From positions 1 to 37,605 of the IMG/VR virus record IMGVR_UViG_3300008952_000137: a DNA stretch of 37,605 nt. One strand, given 5' to 3'. Of the stretch, positions 22,019 through 29,591 are shown one piece after another (within the stretch, counting starts at the first letter, position 1; the number at the start of each line of letters is the position of its first letter). Below the pieces are notes generated by a model. It saw only the letters and a program-made list of their open reading frames with translations. It searched no databases and was not told where the DNA came from. The translations under genes and the position numbers were made by a program. The stretch is from a virus.

Positions 22019-22610
22019 ATTAGAAGAAATAAAACCTTATAAGAAAAATCCTCGTAAGAATGATATAAGTGTTCCTAAAGTAAAAAAGTCTATTGAAACC
22101 TTTGGGTTCAATCAACCTATATTGTTAGACAAAGACAAAATAATTATAACTGGACATTCAAGATTTAAAGCTGCCAAAGAGTTAGGATTAGTAGAAGTAC
22201 CATGTATTATTGTTGAGGACTTATCTGAAAATGCAATTAAAGCATATAGAATAGCAGATAACAAAGTAGGTCAAGACTCAACATGGGATGTAGCTCTTTT
22301 AAAAGAAGAATTAAAAAAATTACGAATAGAACACTTCCCTATGACAGATACTGGTTTTACAGATGTTGAATTAGAGAATTTAGAAATGGAATTAGAAAAA
22401 ATAAGTGTGGCAACCAAAAGTGAAAACCTTTCTACTATTGAACCACCTAATTTTTCTGATGCAATGGTAAACATTAACTTTACTTTAAAACCTGAAGAAC
22501 GATTGGTAGTTATGAACTATCTTGACTATCATAAACAAATAAACAAACTTAATACAACGGCAGAGGCATTAGTACACCTTGCTAGAGAGGATGAGAAAGA
22601 CAATGGATAG
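21996..22610 (+). CDS. ParB/Srx-domain protein
   Basis: A 204-aa protein with a ParB/sulfiredoxin-like N-terminal domain: LKLEEIKPYKKNPRKN at 7-22 and KIIITGHSRFKAAKELGLVE at 48-67, followed by AYRIADNKVGQDSTWD. The G-H-S-R motif binds nucleotide in this superfamily, where members act as CTPases, nucleases or ATP-dependent enzymes. This subfamily is often fused to an adenine methyltransferase, absent here; instead a C-terminal helical region ends LNTTAEALVHLAREDEKDNG. The start at 21996 lies inside the oxygenase gene, five codons after an earlier in-frame ATG. It overlaps the symporter gene by 8 bases. Confidence 0.8.
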   Translation: MRTIINLKLEEIKPYKKNPRKNDISVPKVKKSIETFGFNQPILLDKDKIIITGHSRFKAAKELGLVEVPCIIVEDLSENAIKAYRIADNKVGQDSTWDVALLKEELKKLRIEHFPMTDTGFTDVELENLEMELEKISVATKSENLSTIEPPNFSDAMVNINFTLKPEERLVVMNYLDYHKQINKLNTTAEALVHLAREDEKDNG

Positions 22611-24015
22611 TGCATTTACACAAAGAGAGGGAATAGTAATCTTATTAGGTTATGGAATATTTATGTTTATGTTAGCAACATATTATTTAAAACCCTCAAA
22701 GACAAAAGAGAATTATTTATTAGCAGATAGAAAGATAGGTTGGTTACATAGTGGTTTTAGTATTTCAGCAACTTGGATATGGGCACCAGCATTATTTGTT
22801 GCAACTTTAAAAGCATATACACAGGGCATAGCTGGATTGTTTTGGTTTACAGTACCGAACATTGCCTGTCTTTTAATTTTTACTTGGTTTGCAATTAAGA
22901 TTAGAGAGTTATGTCCAAAAGGATTTACTCTTTCATCTTTTATGAAAGATAAATATAGTTCAAGAGTTCAAAATATGTATTTATTAGAATTAACTGGTTT
23001 GGCAGTTTGTCAATTTGCAGTACAACTATTAGCTGGAGGTGCAGTAATAGCATATTTAACTGGATTAGATTTTTTTGTAATTACATTAATACTTTCAGTA
23101 ACAGCATTATCATATTCTTTTATTAGTGGAGTTAGGGCGAGTATTTTAACTGACTATTGGCAGATGTGGTTTATACTTGTTGTTGTTGTATTAGTAGTGC
23201 CATGGATTGTAAGTGCTGGAGGTGGATGGGCAACTGTTCTTGATGGAATAGGTGGTATATCCGGCAAGTATAGTAATCCATTTAATGCTGAAGTAGCATA
23301 TTCATTTGGAATAGTAGTTACGATTGGATTGTTAGCTGGTCCATTTGGAGATCAATCATTTTGGCAAAGAACATTTGCTACAAAGAAAAAAGAAATTAAA
23401 AAAGCGTTCATTTGTTCAGCAATAGTATTTGGAGTTGTTCCAATCTTTACTGGACTAATAGGATTTGTTGCCGCTGGTTTAGGTATAGAGGGAAAACCTC
23501 AACTTATCAATATAATTACAGCACAGATGTTATTACCAACATGGGTATTACTTCCATTTGCATTTATGCTTATAAGTGGATTAGTTTCTACATTAGATAG
23601 TGCATTGTGTTCAGTATCTTCTTTAATAGGACATGATATTGCAGAAAGACAAAAAGTAAATTCAATGAAATATGCAAAAATGGGAATGGTTGTTTTGGCA
23701 ATAGCTGGTTTACTTATTGCTAATATACCTGATATGAAAATTTTATATCTTTTTTTATTTTATGGAACATTACGAGCATCAACTCTTATTCCAACTGTAT
23801 TAACAATTATCAAAGGAAAGTTATCTGAACAAGGTATGTTTTATGGTATCTGTCTAGCATTGTTTGTAGGAGCTCCATTAATGGCTTATGGTAATTTTGG
23901 AGGAGGATTACATTACAAAGTAGCTGGTGCAGTATTTACAGTTTTATCATCAGGAATTGTAGCTTGGTTATGGACAATATATGGGAAAGATATTAAAAAA
24001 AGAAGAAGTAGATAA
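22603..24015 (+). CDS. Sodium:solute symporter (SSS family)
   Basis: A 470-aa inner-membrane transporter with about 13 hydrophobic helices, full length for the family, with LeuT-like fold. N-terminal ENYLLADRKIG (36-46) is the family's periplasmic loop motif. SATWIWAPALF (55-65) resembles the Dur3-type urea/polyamine branch. GPFGDQSFWQRTFAT (246-260) matches the conserved G-DQ-QR signature. SGLVSTLDSALCSVSSLIGH (325-344, then DI) aligns with the vSGLT region forming the Na2 site, keeping the Ser-Thr pair at 329-330. The transported solute is unknown. It overlaps ParB-like genes on both sides of the operon (8 bases upstream, 35 bases with the PAPS-reductase gene). Nothing suggests decay. Confidence 0.88.
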   Translation: MDSAFTQREGIVILLGYGIFMFMLATYYLKPSKTKENYLLADRKIGWLHSGFSISATWIWAPALFVATLKAYTQGIAGLFWFTVPNIACLLIFTWFAIKIRELCPKGFTLSSFMKDKYSSRVQNMYLLELTGLAVCQFAVQLLAGGAVIAYLTGLDFFVITLILSVTALSYSFISGVRASILTDYWQMWFILVVVVLVVPWIVSAGGGWATVLDGIGGISGKYSNPFNAEVAYSFGIVVTIGLLAGPFGDQSFWQRTFATKKKEIKKAFICSAIVFGVVPIFTGLIGFVAAGLGIEGKPQLINIITAQMLLPTWVLLPFAFMLISGLVSTLDSALCSVSSLIGHDIAERQKVNSMKYAKMGMVVLAIAGLLIANIPDMKILYLFLFYGTLRASTLIPTVLTIIKGKLSEQGMFYGICLALFVGAPLMAYGNFGGGLHYKVAGAVFTVLSSGIVAWLWTIYGKDIKKRRSR

Positions 24016-25288
24016 ATCAGTATTAGATTTAGCTTATGAAAGAATAAATAATGCTTACGACCAATTTGATACTATATCTGTTTCCTTTAGTGGAGGTAAA
24101 GACTCTACTGCATGTTTAAATTTAACATTAGAAGTAGCAAAAAAAAGAAACAAACTACCTCTTGATGTTGTTTTTGTAGATGAAGAAGCAATAAGTTATG
24201 AAACAGAACATTATTGTAGACGAGTAAGTAAAAATCCTGATATAAATTTTAGATGGTTATGTATTCCAGTTGAACATAGAAACGCTTGTAGTAGAAAACA
24301 ACCATATTGGCATCCATGGGCCCCTGAAGAAAAAGATAAATGGGTTAGACCACTTCCTCCTGAAGGAATTACAAAAATAGATTATTATAATAGCGATATA
24401 CCAAGTGCTAGACTTACTATTCCATTTTTATTTCCAATTTTATATCCAGTAGAAAAATATGGAAGAACTGGAGTAATAATGGGAATAAGAGCAGATGAAA
24501 GTTTAACTAGGTATCGTGCAGTATCTCAAAGAGTACATGAAAATTATATTATACAACCAAAAGAAACAATTCCGATGGAAGAAGTGATAGAAAGAAAAAT
24601 AGATGTTACTAGATTTAATTTAAGGTCTAATAAACAAAAGAACTTGTCAAATAATGTTGGAAACTATTTTAAAGTCTATCCAGTTTATGATTGGACAACG
24701 CAAGATATATGGACAGCTCCAAATATGTTTGGATGGGATTATAATACTTCATACGACATTATGGAAAAGTGTGGCATAACTCATTCTGCTCAAAGATGTG
24801 CTCCTCCTTTTGGGGAAGAACCTCTAGAGGGATTATGGATGTATCATGAATGTTTTCCTGACATTTGGGATAAAATGAGTACGAGGGTTCAAGGTGCTAA
24901 TACTGCTGCAAGACATAGTTTAACTGTTTTATATTCAAATAGAAAAAATCCTGAAAAACCTGATGGAATGGAATGGATAGATTATTTAAGTTATTGGATT
25001 AGAAAGTTTCCACCAAAAGAGGCAGAACATATACAACATAGAATTAATGAATTAATATCTCAACATCAGAAAAAAACTCCTGACCCTATTTTAAAAAAGA
25101 CACCACATCCAACGACAGGCATAAGTTGGGAATACTTATTAAAAATAGCAGTTAGGGGAGATTTAAAAAATAGAAAACAAGCACCATATTTTTCTAGTGC
25201 TTATGTTGATGAGTTTGAATCAAGAAAACAAATGTACGCAAAGGAGTTAGCAGATGTCCAAAGAGCAAATGCCAATAAGCAAAGTTGA
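23981..25288 (+). CDS. PAPS-reductase-family PP-loop ATPase, IbrA/YbdN-like
   Basis: A 435-aa protein with the PP-loop SFSGGKDSTACL at 35-46, the ATP-pyrophosphatase site of the PAPS reductase/DndC group, followed by DVVFVDEEAISYETEHYCRR, GRTGVIMGIRADESLTRYRA and a C-terminal half rich in aromatic residues with cysteines (CGITHSAQRCAPPFGEE). This long form with a DUF3440-like extension is the type of E. coli YbdN/IbrA, which is paired with the ParB-like YbdM/IbrB. Exactly that pair is present here. Activities of this group range from sulfur activation to tRNA or DNA modification; the reaction here is not known. It overlaps both flanking genes by 35 bases. Confidence 0.82.
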   Translation: MGKILKKEEVDKSVLDLAYERINNAYDQFDTISVSFSGGKDSTACLNLTLEVAKKRNKLPLDVVFVDEEAISYETEHYCRRVSKNPDINFRWLCIPVEHRNACSRKQPYWHPWAPEEKDKWVRPLPPEGITKIDYYNSDIPSARLTIPFLFPILYPVEKYGRTGVIMGIRADESLTRYRAVSQRVHENYIIQPKETIPMEEVIERKIDVTRFNLRSNKQKNLSNNVGNYFKVYPVYDWTTQDIWTAPNMFGWDYNTSYDIMEKCGITHSAQRCAPPFGEEPLEGLWMYHECFPDIWDKMSTRVQGANTAARHSLTVLYSNRKNPEKPDGMEWIDYLSYWIRKFPPKEAEHIQHRINELISQHQKKTPDPILKKTPHPTTGISWEYLLKIAVRGDLKNRKQAPYFSSAYVDEFESRKQMYAKELADVQRANANKQS

Positions 25289-25763
25289 GTGGGTTAAGGT
25301 CGAAGAATTAAAGGCAAATGACTATAATCCAAATCATGTTGCACCAGTAGAGTTAAAATTATTAAAAGTTTCATTAATAGAAGATGGATGGACTCAACCA
25401 GTTGTTATTAGAGAAAATAATGAAATTGTAGATGGGTTTCATAGATGGACTTTATGTCGTAAAGATAAAGATGTGTTTAAAATGACTGATGGATATGTTC
25501 CAGTTGTTAGATTAAAAGAAAAAGATATTTCCAATCAAATGATGAGTACAATTAGACATAACAGGGCAAGAGGTGTTCATGGAGTTATGTTAATGGCAGA
25601 TATTGTTCAAAAGTTAAAAGATGAAAACAAAGTACCTGATGACATTATCCAAGAGAAGTTAGGCATGGAAGAAGAAGAAGTGGAAAGATTACATGACCAA
25701 TCAGGAATGACTAAAAGGGGTTCTAAACAGGAATTTAATACAGGATGGCGTCCAAAAAGATAA
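25254..25763 (+). CDS. ParB/Srx-domain protein, IbrB/YbdM-like
   Basis: A 169-aa ParB/sulfiredoxin-like protein with VEWVKVEELKANDYNPNHVA at 11-30, WTQPVVIRENNEIVDGFHRW at 46-65 (the D-G-F-H-R motif replaces the ParB GxRR) and a C-terminal helical domain (QMMSTIRHNRARGVHG, KLGMEEEEVERL). This is the shape of IbrB/YbdM, the usual partner of IbrA/YbdN, which lies directly upstream with a 35-base overlap. In E. coli the pair influences expression of immunoglobulin-binding proteins; the biochemical mechanism is unknown. It may act as a nucleotide-dependent partner of the PP-loop enzyme. Confidence 0.82.
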   Translation: MSKEQMPISKVEWVKVEELKANDYNPNHVAPVELKLLKVSLIEDGWTQPVVIRENNEIVDGFHRWTLCRKDKDVFKMTDGYVPVVRLKEKDISNQMMSTIRHNRARGVHGVMLMADIVQKLKDENKVPDDIIQEKLGMEEEEVERLHDQSGMTKRGSKQEFNTGWRPKR

Positions 25764-26188
25764 AAACAAGTCCCAATGGGGACCAAACATTTTATATATC
25801 TGCTCTTAAAAGAGATAATGCAGAGTTAACCAGAATGAACCAAGAATTAATGAAAAAATATGCAGTTAAAACATCTGATAAAGTTGTTAATGATGTTATT
25901 GACAGAATATTTGTAAGACACATGCAAGGCATGGAAAAATTTAAAGTTACTATGTCGCAAAACTCAAAAACAATTCCTCAATGGATTGAAGATGTTATTG
26001 AAGAACAAATAGACTCAATAAGTTATTTATCTACATTAAAAGATAGAGTAGTTGAAAGAGAAGAAAAGTTATTAAAAGAAATTGATATGAAAAATGATGA
26101 ACTAACTATATTACAATTACAATTAGATAAAGCAGTAGAAAACAAATGTAAATGTCCTGATACAAATGGCAAAAAAGAAAAAAAGTAA
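25745..26188 (+). CDS. Coiled-coil protein of unknown function
   Basis: A 147-aa protein that is mostly helix: an N-terminal ALKRDNAELTRMNQELMKKY, a central RHMQGMEKFKVTMSQNSKTI, and a C-terminal coil (VEREEKLLKEIDMKND, then LQLQLDKAVE) ending in a KCKCPD cysteine pair. It has no enzyme motif. It overlaps the ParB-like gene by 19 bases and the following short gene by 23. It may be a scaffold or packaging accessory, as it starts the block leading to the terminase. Confidence 0.5.
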   Translation: MASKKIKTSPNGDQTFYISALKRDNAELTRMNQELMKKYAVKTSDKVVNDVIDRIFVRHMQGMEKFKVTMSQNSKTIPQWIEDVIEEQIDSISYLSTLKDRVVEREEKLLKEIDMKNDELTILQLQLDKAVENKCKCPDTNGKKEKK

Positions 26189-26312
26189 TTTATATGCAAA
26201 AATTGAACATATTAGTAATGCAAGATTTAAAAAAACTACTATTGGTGGCAATCCTAAACGCTATAAAAAATCTACACTTAACAAACACAAACGCAGACAG
26301 TTAGGTGTATGA
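26166..26312 (+). CDS. Very basic 48-aa protein
   Basis: A short gene starting at 26166 inside the end of the coiled-coil gene and stopping just before the next. Of 48 residues, about 19 are Lys, Arg or His: it begins MAKKKKSNLYAKIEHISNAR and ends KKSTLNKHKRRQLGV. The composition and length resemble small ribosomal-protein-like nucleic-acid binders. Its location upstream of the small terminase subunit could mean a role in DNA binding during packaging, which is inference. Confidence 0.5.
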   Translation: MAKKKKSNLYAKIEHISNARFKKTTIGGNPKRYKKSTLNKHKRRQLGV

Positions 26313-26315
26313 TAT

Positions 26316-26555
26316 ATGAAAGTATTTTTTCTGTATTTATTAATAGTAACTTCTGATAGTTATTATTGGATTAAAATTCCCTTTGGTTATACTTTAAGAC
26401 CTATAACTTGCGAAGAAGCATTTTATAAAAGTGTTACTCATGAAATACCATTTACATTTTATAAAGGAAAAGTTGTTGGGATGCATTATTGTAAAGATAT
26501 ATTGGGAAACTATTATTGGGGATATGAAGAACAATTAGATTATGACTTACGATAG
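26316..26555 (+). CDS. Small exported protein with two cysteines
   Basis: A 79-aa protein with a signal-peptide-like start (MKVFFLYLLIVTS) and an aromatic-rich mature part holding two cysteines (PITCEEAF near 32 and HYCKD near 58), plausibly a disulphide. It resembles the tiny exported proteins at 967 and 9949. Unknown role; it could be secreted to the periplasm of the infected cell. It overlaps the following gene by 14 bases. Confidence 0.5.
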   Translation: MKVFFLYLLIVTSDSYYWIKIPFGYTLRPITCEEAFYKSVTHEIPFTFYKGKVVGMHYCKDILGNYYWGYEEQLDYDLR

Positions 26556-26748
26556 AAGATTTATTACTCCAAGAGAGCAAAATACAATAAGCTCTCTCAT
26601 GTTAAAAAAGGGCGTGAACGACAAAGCCATTTCTAGACGATTTGGACAGTTTAATAAAGTATCATTATTTAGAAGTTTTATGAAAGGTCAAAAAATTATA
26701 GAAGAAAATTACATAAAGGAATTAATTACATGGCTAAAATCTCTTTAA
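26542..26748 (+). CDS. Small HTH-like protein
   Basis: A 68-aa basic protein with a helix-turn-helix-like section: QNTISSLMLKKGVNDKAISR followed by RFGQFNKVSLFRSFMKG. Such short HTH proteins often precede terminase small subunits. It overlaps the small-terminase gene by 19 bases, and may take part in DNA recognition or act as a small regulator. The assignment is structural guesswork. Confidence 0.45.
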   Translation: MTYDRRFITPREQNTISSLMLKKGVNDKAISRRFGQFNKVSLFRSFMKGQKIIEENYIKELITWLKSL

Positions 26749-27263
26749 CAGCAATATCTCAATTATTAAAACTAACTGAAAGAAGAATACAGCAGTTAGC
26801 AAAAGATGGTATTATTCCAAAAGCTGATAGAGGGGAATATGATATGATACCAGTTGTTCATGCTTATATTGATTATTTAAAAGCTAAAATAGGTGGAGAA
26901 TTTAATGCTGAAGATTTGGCTATTAATAGAAATAGATTATTAAAAGCACAAGCAGATTTAGCAGAAATTGAAAAGCAAAAACAAGAGGGGGAATTAATTA
27001 CTAAAGAGGAGGTCAAAAAAAACTGGCTCAATTTATTAAGTGTGTTAAAAACAAAGTTATTATCTATGCCTAATAAACTTGCACCAGTTGTTATCACTTA
27101 TAAAAATGTTAATGAAATTAAATTAATAATAAAGGATAAAGTACATGACGCACTCTACGAGATTGCAGGAACAGACCTTACCAAAAACGACAAAAGGAAT
27201 GTCAGAAGTAATAAGGTCAAGCCTAAATCTATTAAGACCGCCTCCCAGTCTAACAATAAGTGA
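26730..27263 (+). CDS. Terminase small subunit, Nu1-like
   Basis: A 177-aa packaging protein similar to lambda gpNu1 (181 aa). The N-terminal winged-helix DNA-recognition unit is visible as SLTAISQLLKLTERRIQQLA followed by KDGIIPKADRGEYDMIPVVH, then a long helix (NRNRLLKAQADLAEIEKQKQ) for oligomerisation and binding the large subunit. It recognises the phage cos-type start site and activates the GpA-like subunit directly downstream, with which it overlaps. No cos sequence can be identified by eye. Confidence 0.8.
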   Translation: MAKISLTAISQLLKLTERRIQQLAKDGIIPKADRGEYDMIPVVHAYIDYLKAKIGGEFNAEDLAINRNRLLKAQADLAEIEKQKQEGELITKEEVKKNWLNLLSVLKTKLLSMPNKLAPVVITYKNVNEIKLIIKDKVHDALYEIAGTDLTKNDKRNVRSNKVKPKSIKTASQSNNK

Positions 27264-28995
27264 TTGGGCAAATAAGTTTCGTATCTTATCGCCAGAAGGA
27301 AGTAGTGAAGCTGGTAGATTTGAAACTTCAAGAGCAATATTTCAAAAAGAAATAATGGATGCATGTGCAGACCCATCTGTAAATGAAGTTGTGGTTATGT
27401 CATGTTCCCAAGTAGGAAAAACAGAAACTTTATTAAATGCAATAGGTTATTATATTGCTTATGAACCAGCGCCTATCCTTATGGTACAGCCAACTTTAGA
27501 AATGGCTAGAAGTTGGAGCCAAGATAGATTGGCTACTATGGTTAGAGATACTCCAATTATAACAGGCAAAGTTGCAGATGTTAAAAGTAGAGATAGTGGT
27601 AACACAACACTTCATAAAACATTTGAGGGTGGACATATAACAGCATGTGGAGCAAACTCTCCAGCTTCTTTAGCAAGTAGACCTATTAAAATTGTATTAT
27701 GTGATGAAGTAGATCGTTATCCAGCTACAGCTGGTGCAGAGGGGGACCCAGTTTTATTAGCAAAAAGAAGAAGTGCAACTTTTTGGGATAGTAAATTAAT
27801 TATGACATCTACTCCAACTGTTTCAGGTGCTAGTAGAATTGAAAGTGCTTATGAAAATAGCGACCAAAGAAAATTTTATGTTCCTTGTATACATTGTAAG
27901 CATAGTCAACTTTTAGAATGGAAAAATGTTAAATGGGAAAAAGACAGACCAGATACAGCAGTTATTGAATGTCCTGAATGTCATAAAACAATGGATAACG
28001 CAGATAGAATAAGAACTATATCAAAAGGACATTGGAAAGCTAAAAATAAGTTTACTGGTATAGCTGGGTTTCATTTGAGTGGTTTATATAGCCCATGGGT
28101 TTCATTAGAGGAGGCAGTATCAGAATTTTTAATGGCAAAAAAAATGCCTGAAACATTGAGAGTATTTGTAAACACATATTTGGGCGAAAGTTGGGAAGAC
28201 GCTGGAGAACGAATAGATGATATGGGATTATTTAAAAGGAGAGAAGCATATACTGTTCCTGAAGAAGTTTTAGTAATTACAGCTGGAGTTGACATCCAAG
28301 ATGATAGAATTGAGATGGAAGTAGTAGGTTGGGGTATGGATGAAGAAAGTTGGAGTCTAGATTATATAAGAATATATGGAGATCCATCAGCACCTAGTAT
28401 TTGGAATGAATTAGATATGCACCTATCTAAAGTTTATGATTGTATTGATAAAACTAGAATGAAAATAATTTCAGTATGTATAGATAGTGGACACCATACA
28501 AATCAAGTTTATAAATTTTGTAAACCAAGACTTGCAAGACGAATATTTGCAATTAAAGGACAAGCTGGAGAAGGTAAAACTATTATTGGTCGTGCATCTA
28601 GAAATAACATTATGAGATGTCCTTTATTTCCAGTTGGTGTAGACACAGCAAAAGAATTGATATATTCAAGACTTAATATAAAAGACGCTGGTGCTGGTTA
28701 TTGTCATTTTCCCATGAAATATGATGAAGAATACTTTAGGCAATTAACAGCAGAAAAAATTGTTACGAAATATAGACGAGGATTTAAAAGACGAGAATGG
28801 GTATTAATGAGAAGCAGAAACGAAGCGTTAGATTGCAGAGTATATTCTTTAGCAGCCCTTTCAGTTCTTAATGCAGATTTAAAGATGTTATATAAAAACA
28901 AAAAAGGACAAACAGATAAACAATCAAAAGTCAACCGCTCTAGGTTGAGAAACTATCAAAAAAAGAGTAATTTCGTTTCATCATGGGAAAATTAA
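27145..28995 (+). CDS. Terminase large subunit, GpA-like
   Basis: A 616-aa DNA-packaging motor and nuclease of the lambda GpA family. The family opening LRPPPSLTISDWANKFRILS is followed by VVVMSCSQVGKTETLLNAIG (Walker A-like, Lys92), LMVQPTLEMARSWSQDRLA, IVLCDEVDRYP (Walker B), IMTSTPT and a C-terminal nuclease region (DIQDDRIEMEVVGWG, then IDSGHH). Two starts are possible: 27145, with AAGGA eight bases upstream, and 27199, whose N-terminus better fits the family but whose ribosome site touches the ATG. GpA-type terminases cut at cos sites, which suggests unit-length virion DNA with cohesive ends. Confidence 0.93.
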   Translation: MTHSTRLQEQTLPKTTKGMSEVIRSSLNLLRPPPSLTISDWANKFRILSPEGSSEAGRFETSRAIFQKEIMDACADPSVNEVVVMSCSQVGKTETLLNAIGYYIAYEPAPILMVQPTLEMARSWSQDRLATMVRDTPIITGKVADVKSRDSGNTTLHKTFEGGHITACGANSPASLASRPIKIVLCDEVDRYPATAGAEGDPVLLAKRRSATFWDSKLIMTSTPTVSGASRIESAYENSDQRKFYVPCIHCKHSQLLEWKNVKWEKDRPDTAVIECPECHKTMDNADRIRTISKGHWKAKNKFTGIAGFHLSGLYSPWVSLEEAVSEFLMAKKMPETLRVFVNTYLGESWEDAGERIDDMGLFKRREAYTVPEEVLVITAGVDIQDDRIEMEVVGWGMDEESWSLDYIRIYGDPSAPSIWNELDMHLSKVYDCIDKTRMKIISVCIDSGHHTNQVYKFCKPRLARRIFAIKGQAGEGKTIIGRASRNNIMRCPLFPVGVDTAKELIYSRLNIKDAGAGYCHFPMKYDEEYFRQLTAEKIVTKYRRGFKRREWVLMRSRNEALDCRVYSLAALSVLNADLKMLYKNKKGQTDKQSKVNRSRLRNYQKKSNFVSSWEN

Positions 28996-29000
28996 ATTAA

Positions 29001-29591
29001 ATGGCAAACTTATTCACAGATATACCTGAAAAAGAACCAATACAGATTTTTAAAGGCGAAACTGTTGTATGGAAAAGAACAGATATAGGTGTAGATTATG
29101 ACCCATCTAGTCATTCAATGGTATGGGAGGCATCATTAGAAACAAATGGTTCAACAAGATTTAGTGCAACTGTTACAGAATCAGGAACAGAATATACATT
29201 TACTTTAGATAATTCAAATACAGCAAACTATACAGCTGGAGATTATAAATGGTTTTTAAAAGTTCTTCAAACAAGTGATAGCGAAACTTTAATTATAGAC
29301 TCTGGAAAAATAACAGTTAAAGATAATTATTTTGCAACTACTGGAGATACTCGTTCTCATGCAAAAATAATGGTAGACAAGTTAGAGAGTTTAATTGAGG
29401 GAAAAGCTGATAGTGATGTTTCTAGTTATGCTATAGCTGGAAGAAGTCTTAATAAATTAACTCCTGACGAATTAATCACTTGGTTTAATTATTATAAGGC
29501 ACTCTATCAACAAGAAATAAAAGAATTTAGAATAGGCAATAATGAGGGTAGTGGAGCAGTAATAAAGGTAAGATTTGATGACATTTCGTGA
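29001..29591 (+). CDS. Head-associated protein at the gpW position
   Basis: A 196-aa protein between large terminase and portal, where lambda encodes gpW. It is not a gpW (68 aa): its N-terminal half is a beta-sandwich-like region (FKGETVVWKRTDIGVDYDPS, then YTFTLDNSNTANYTAGDYKW), and the C-terminal part has DTRSHAKIMVDKLESLIEGK and YAIAGRSLNKLTPDELITWF. The SHA-VDxLE-IEG and IAGRSL motifs recur in phage proteins at this locus; the function is likely head decoration or completion. The stop overlaps the portal start by 14 bases. Confidence 0.55.
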   Translation: MANLFTDIPEKEPIQIFKGETVVWKRTDIGVDYDPSSHSMVWEASLETNGSTRFSATVTESGTEYTFTLDNSNTANYTAGDYKWFLKVLQTSDSETLIIDSGKITVKDNYFATTGDTRSHAKIMVDKLESLIEGKADSDVSSYAIAGRSLNKLTPDELITWFNYYKALYQQEIKEFRIGNNEGSGAVIKVRFDDIS

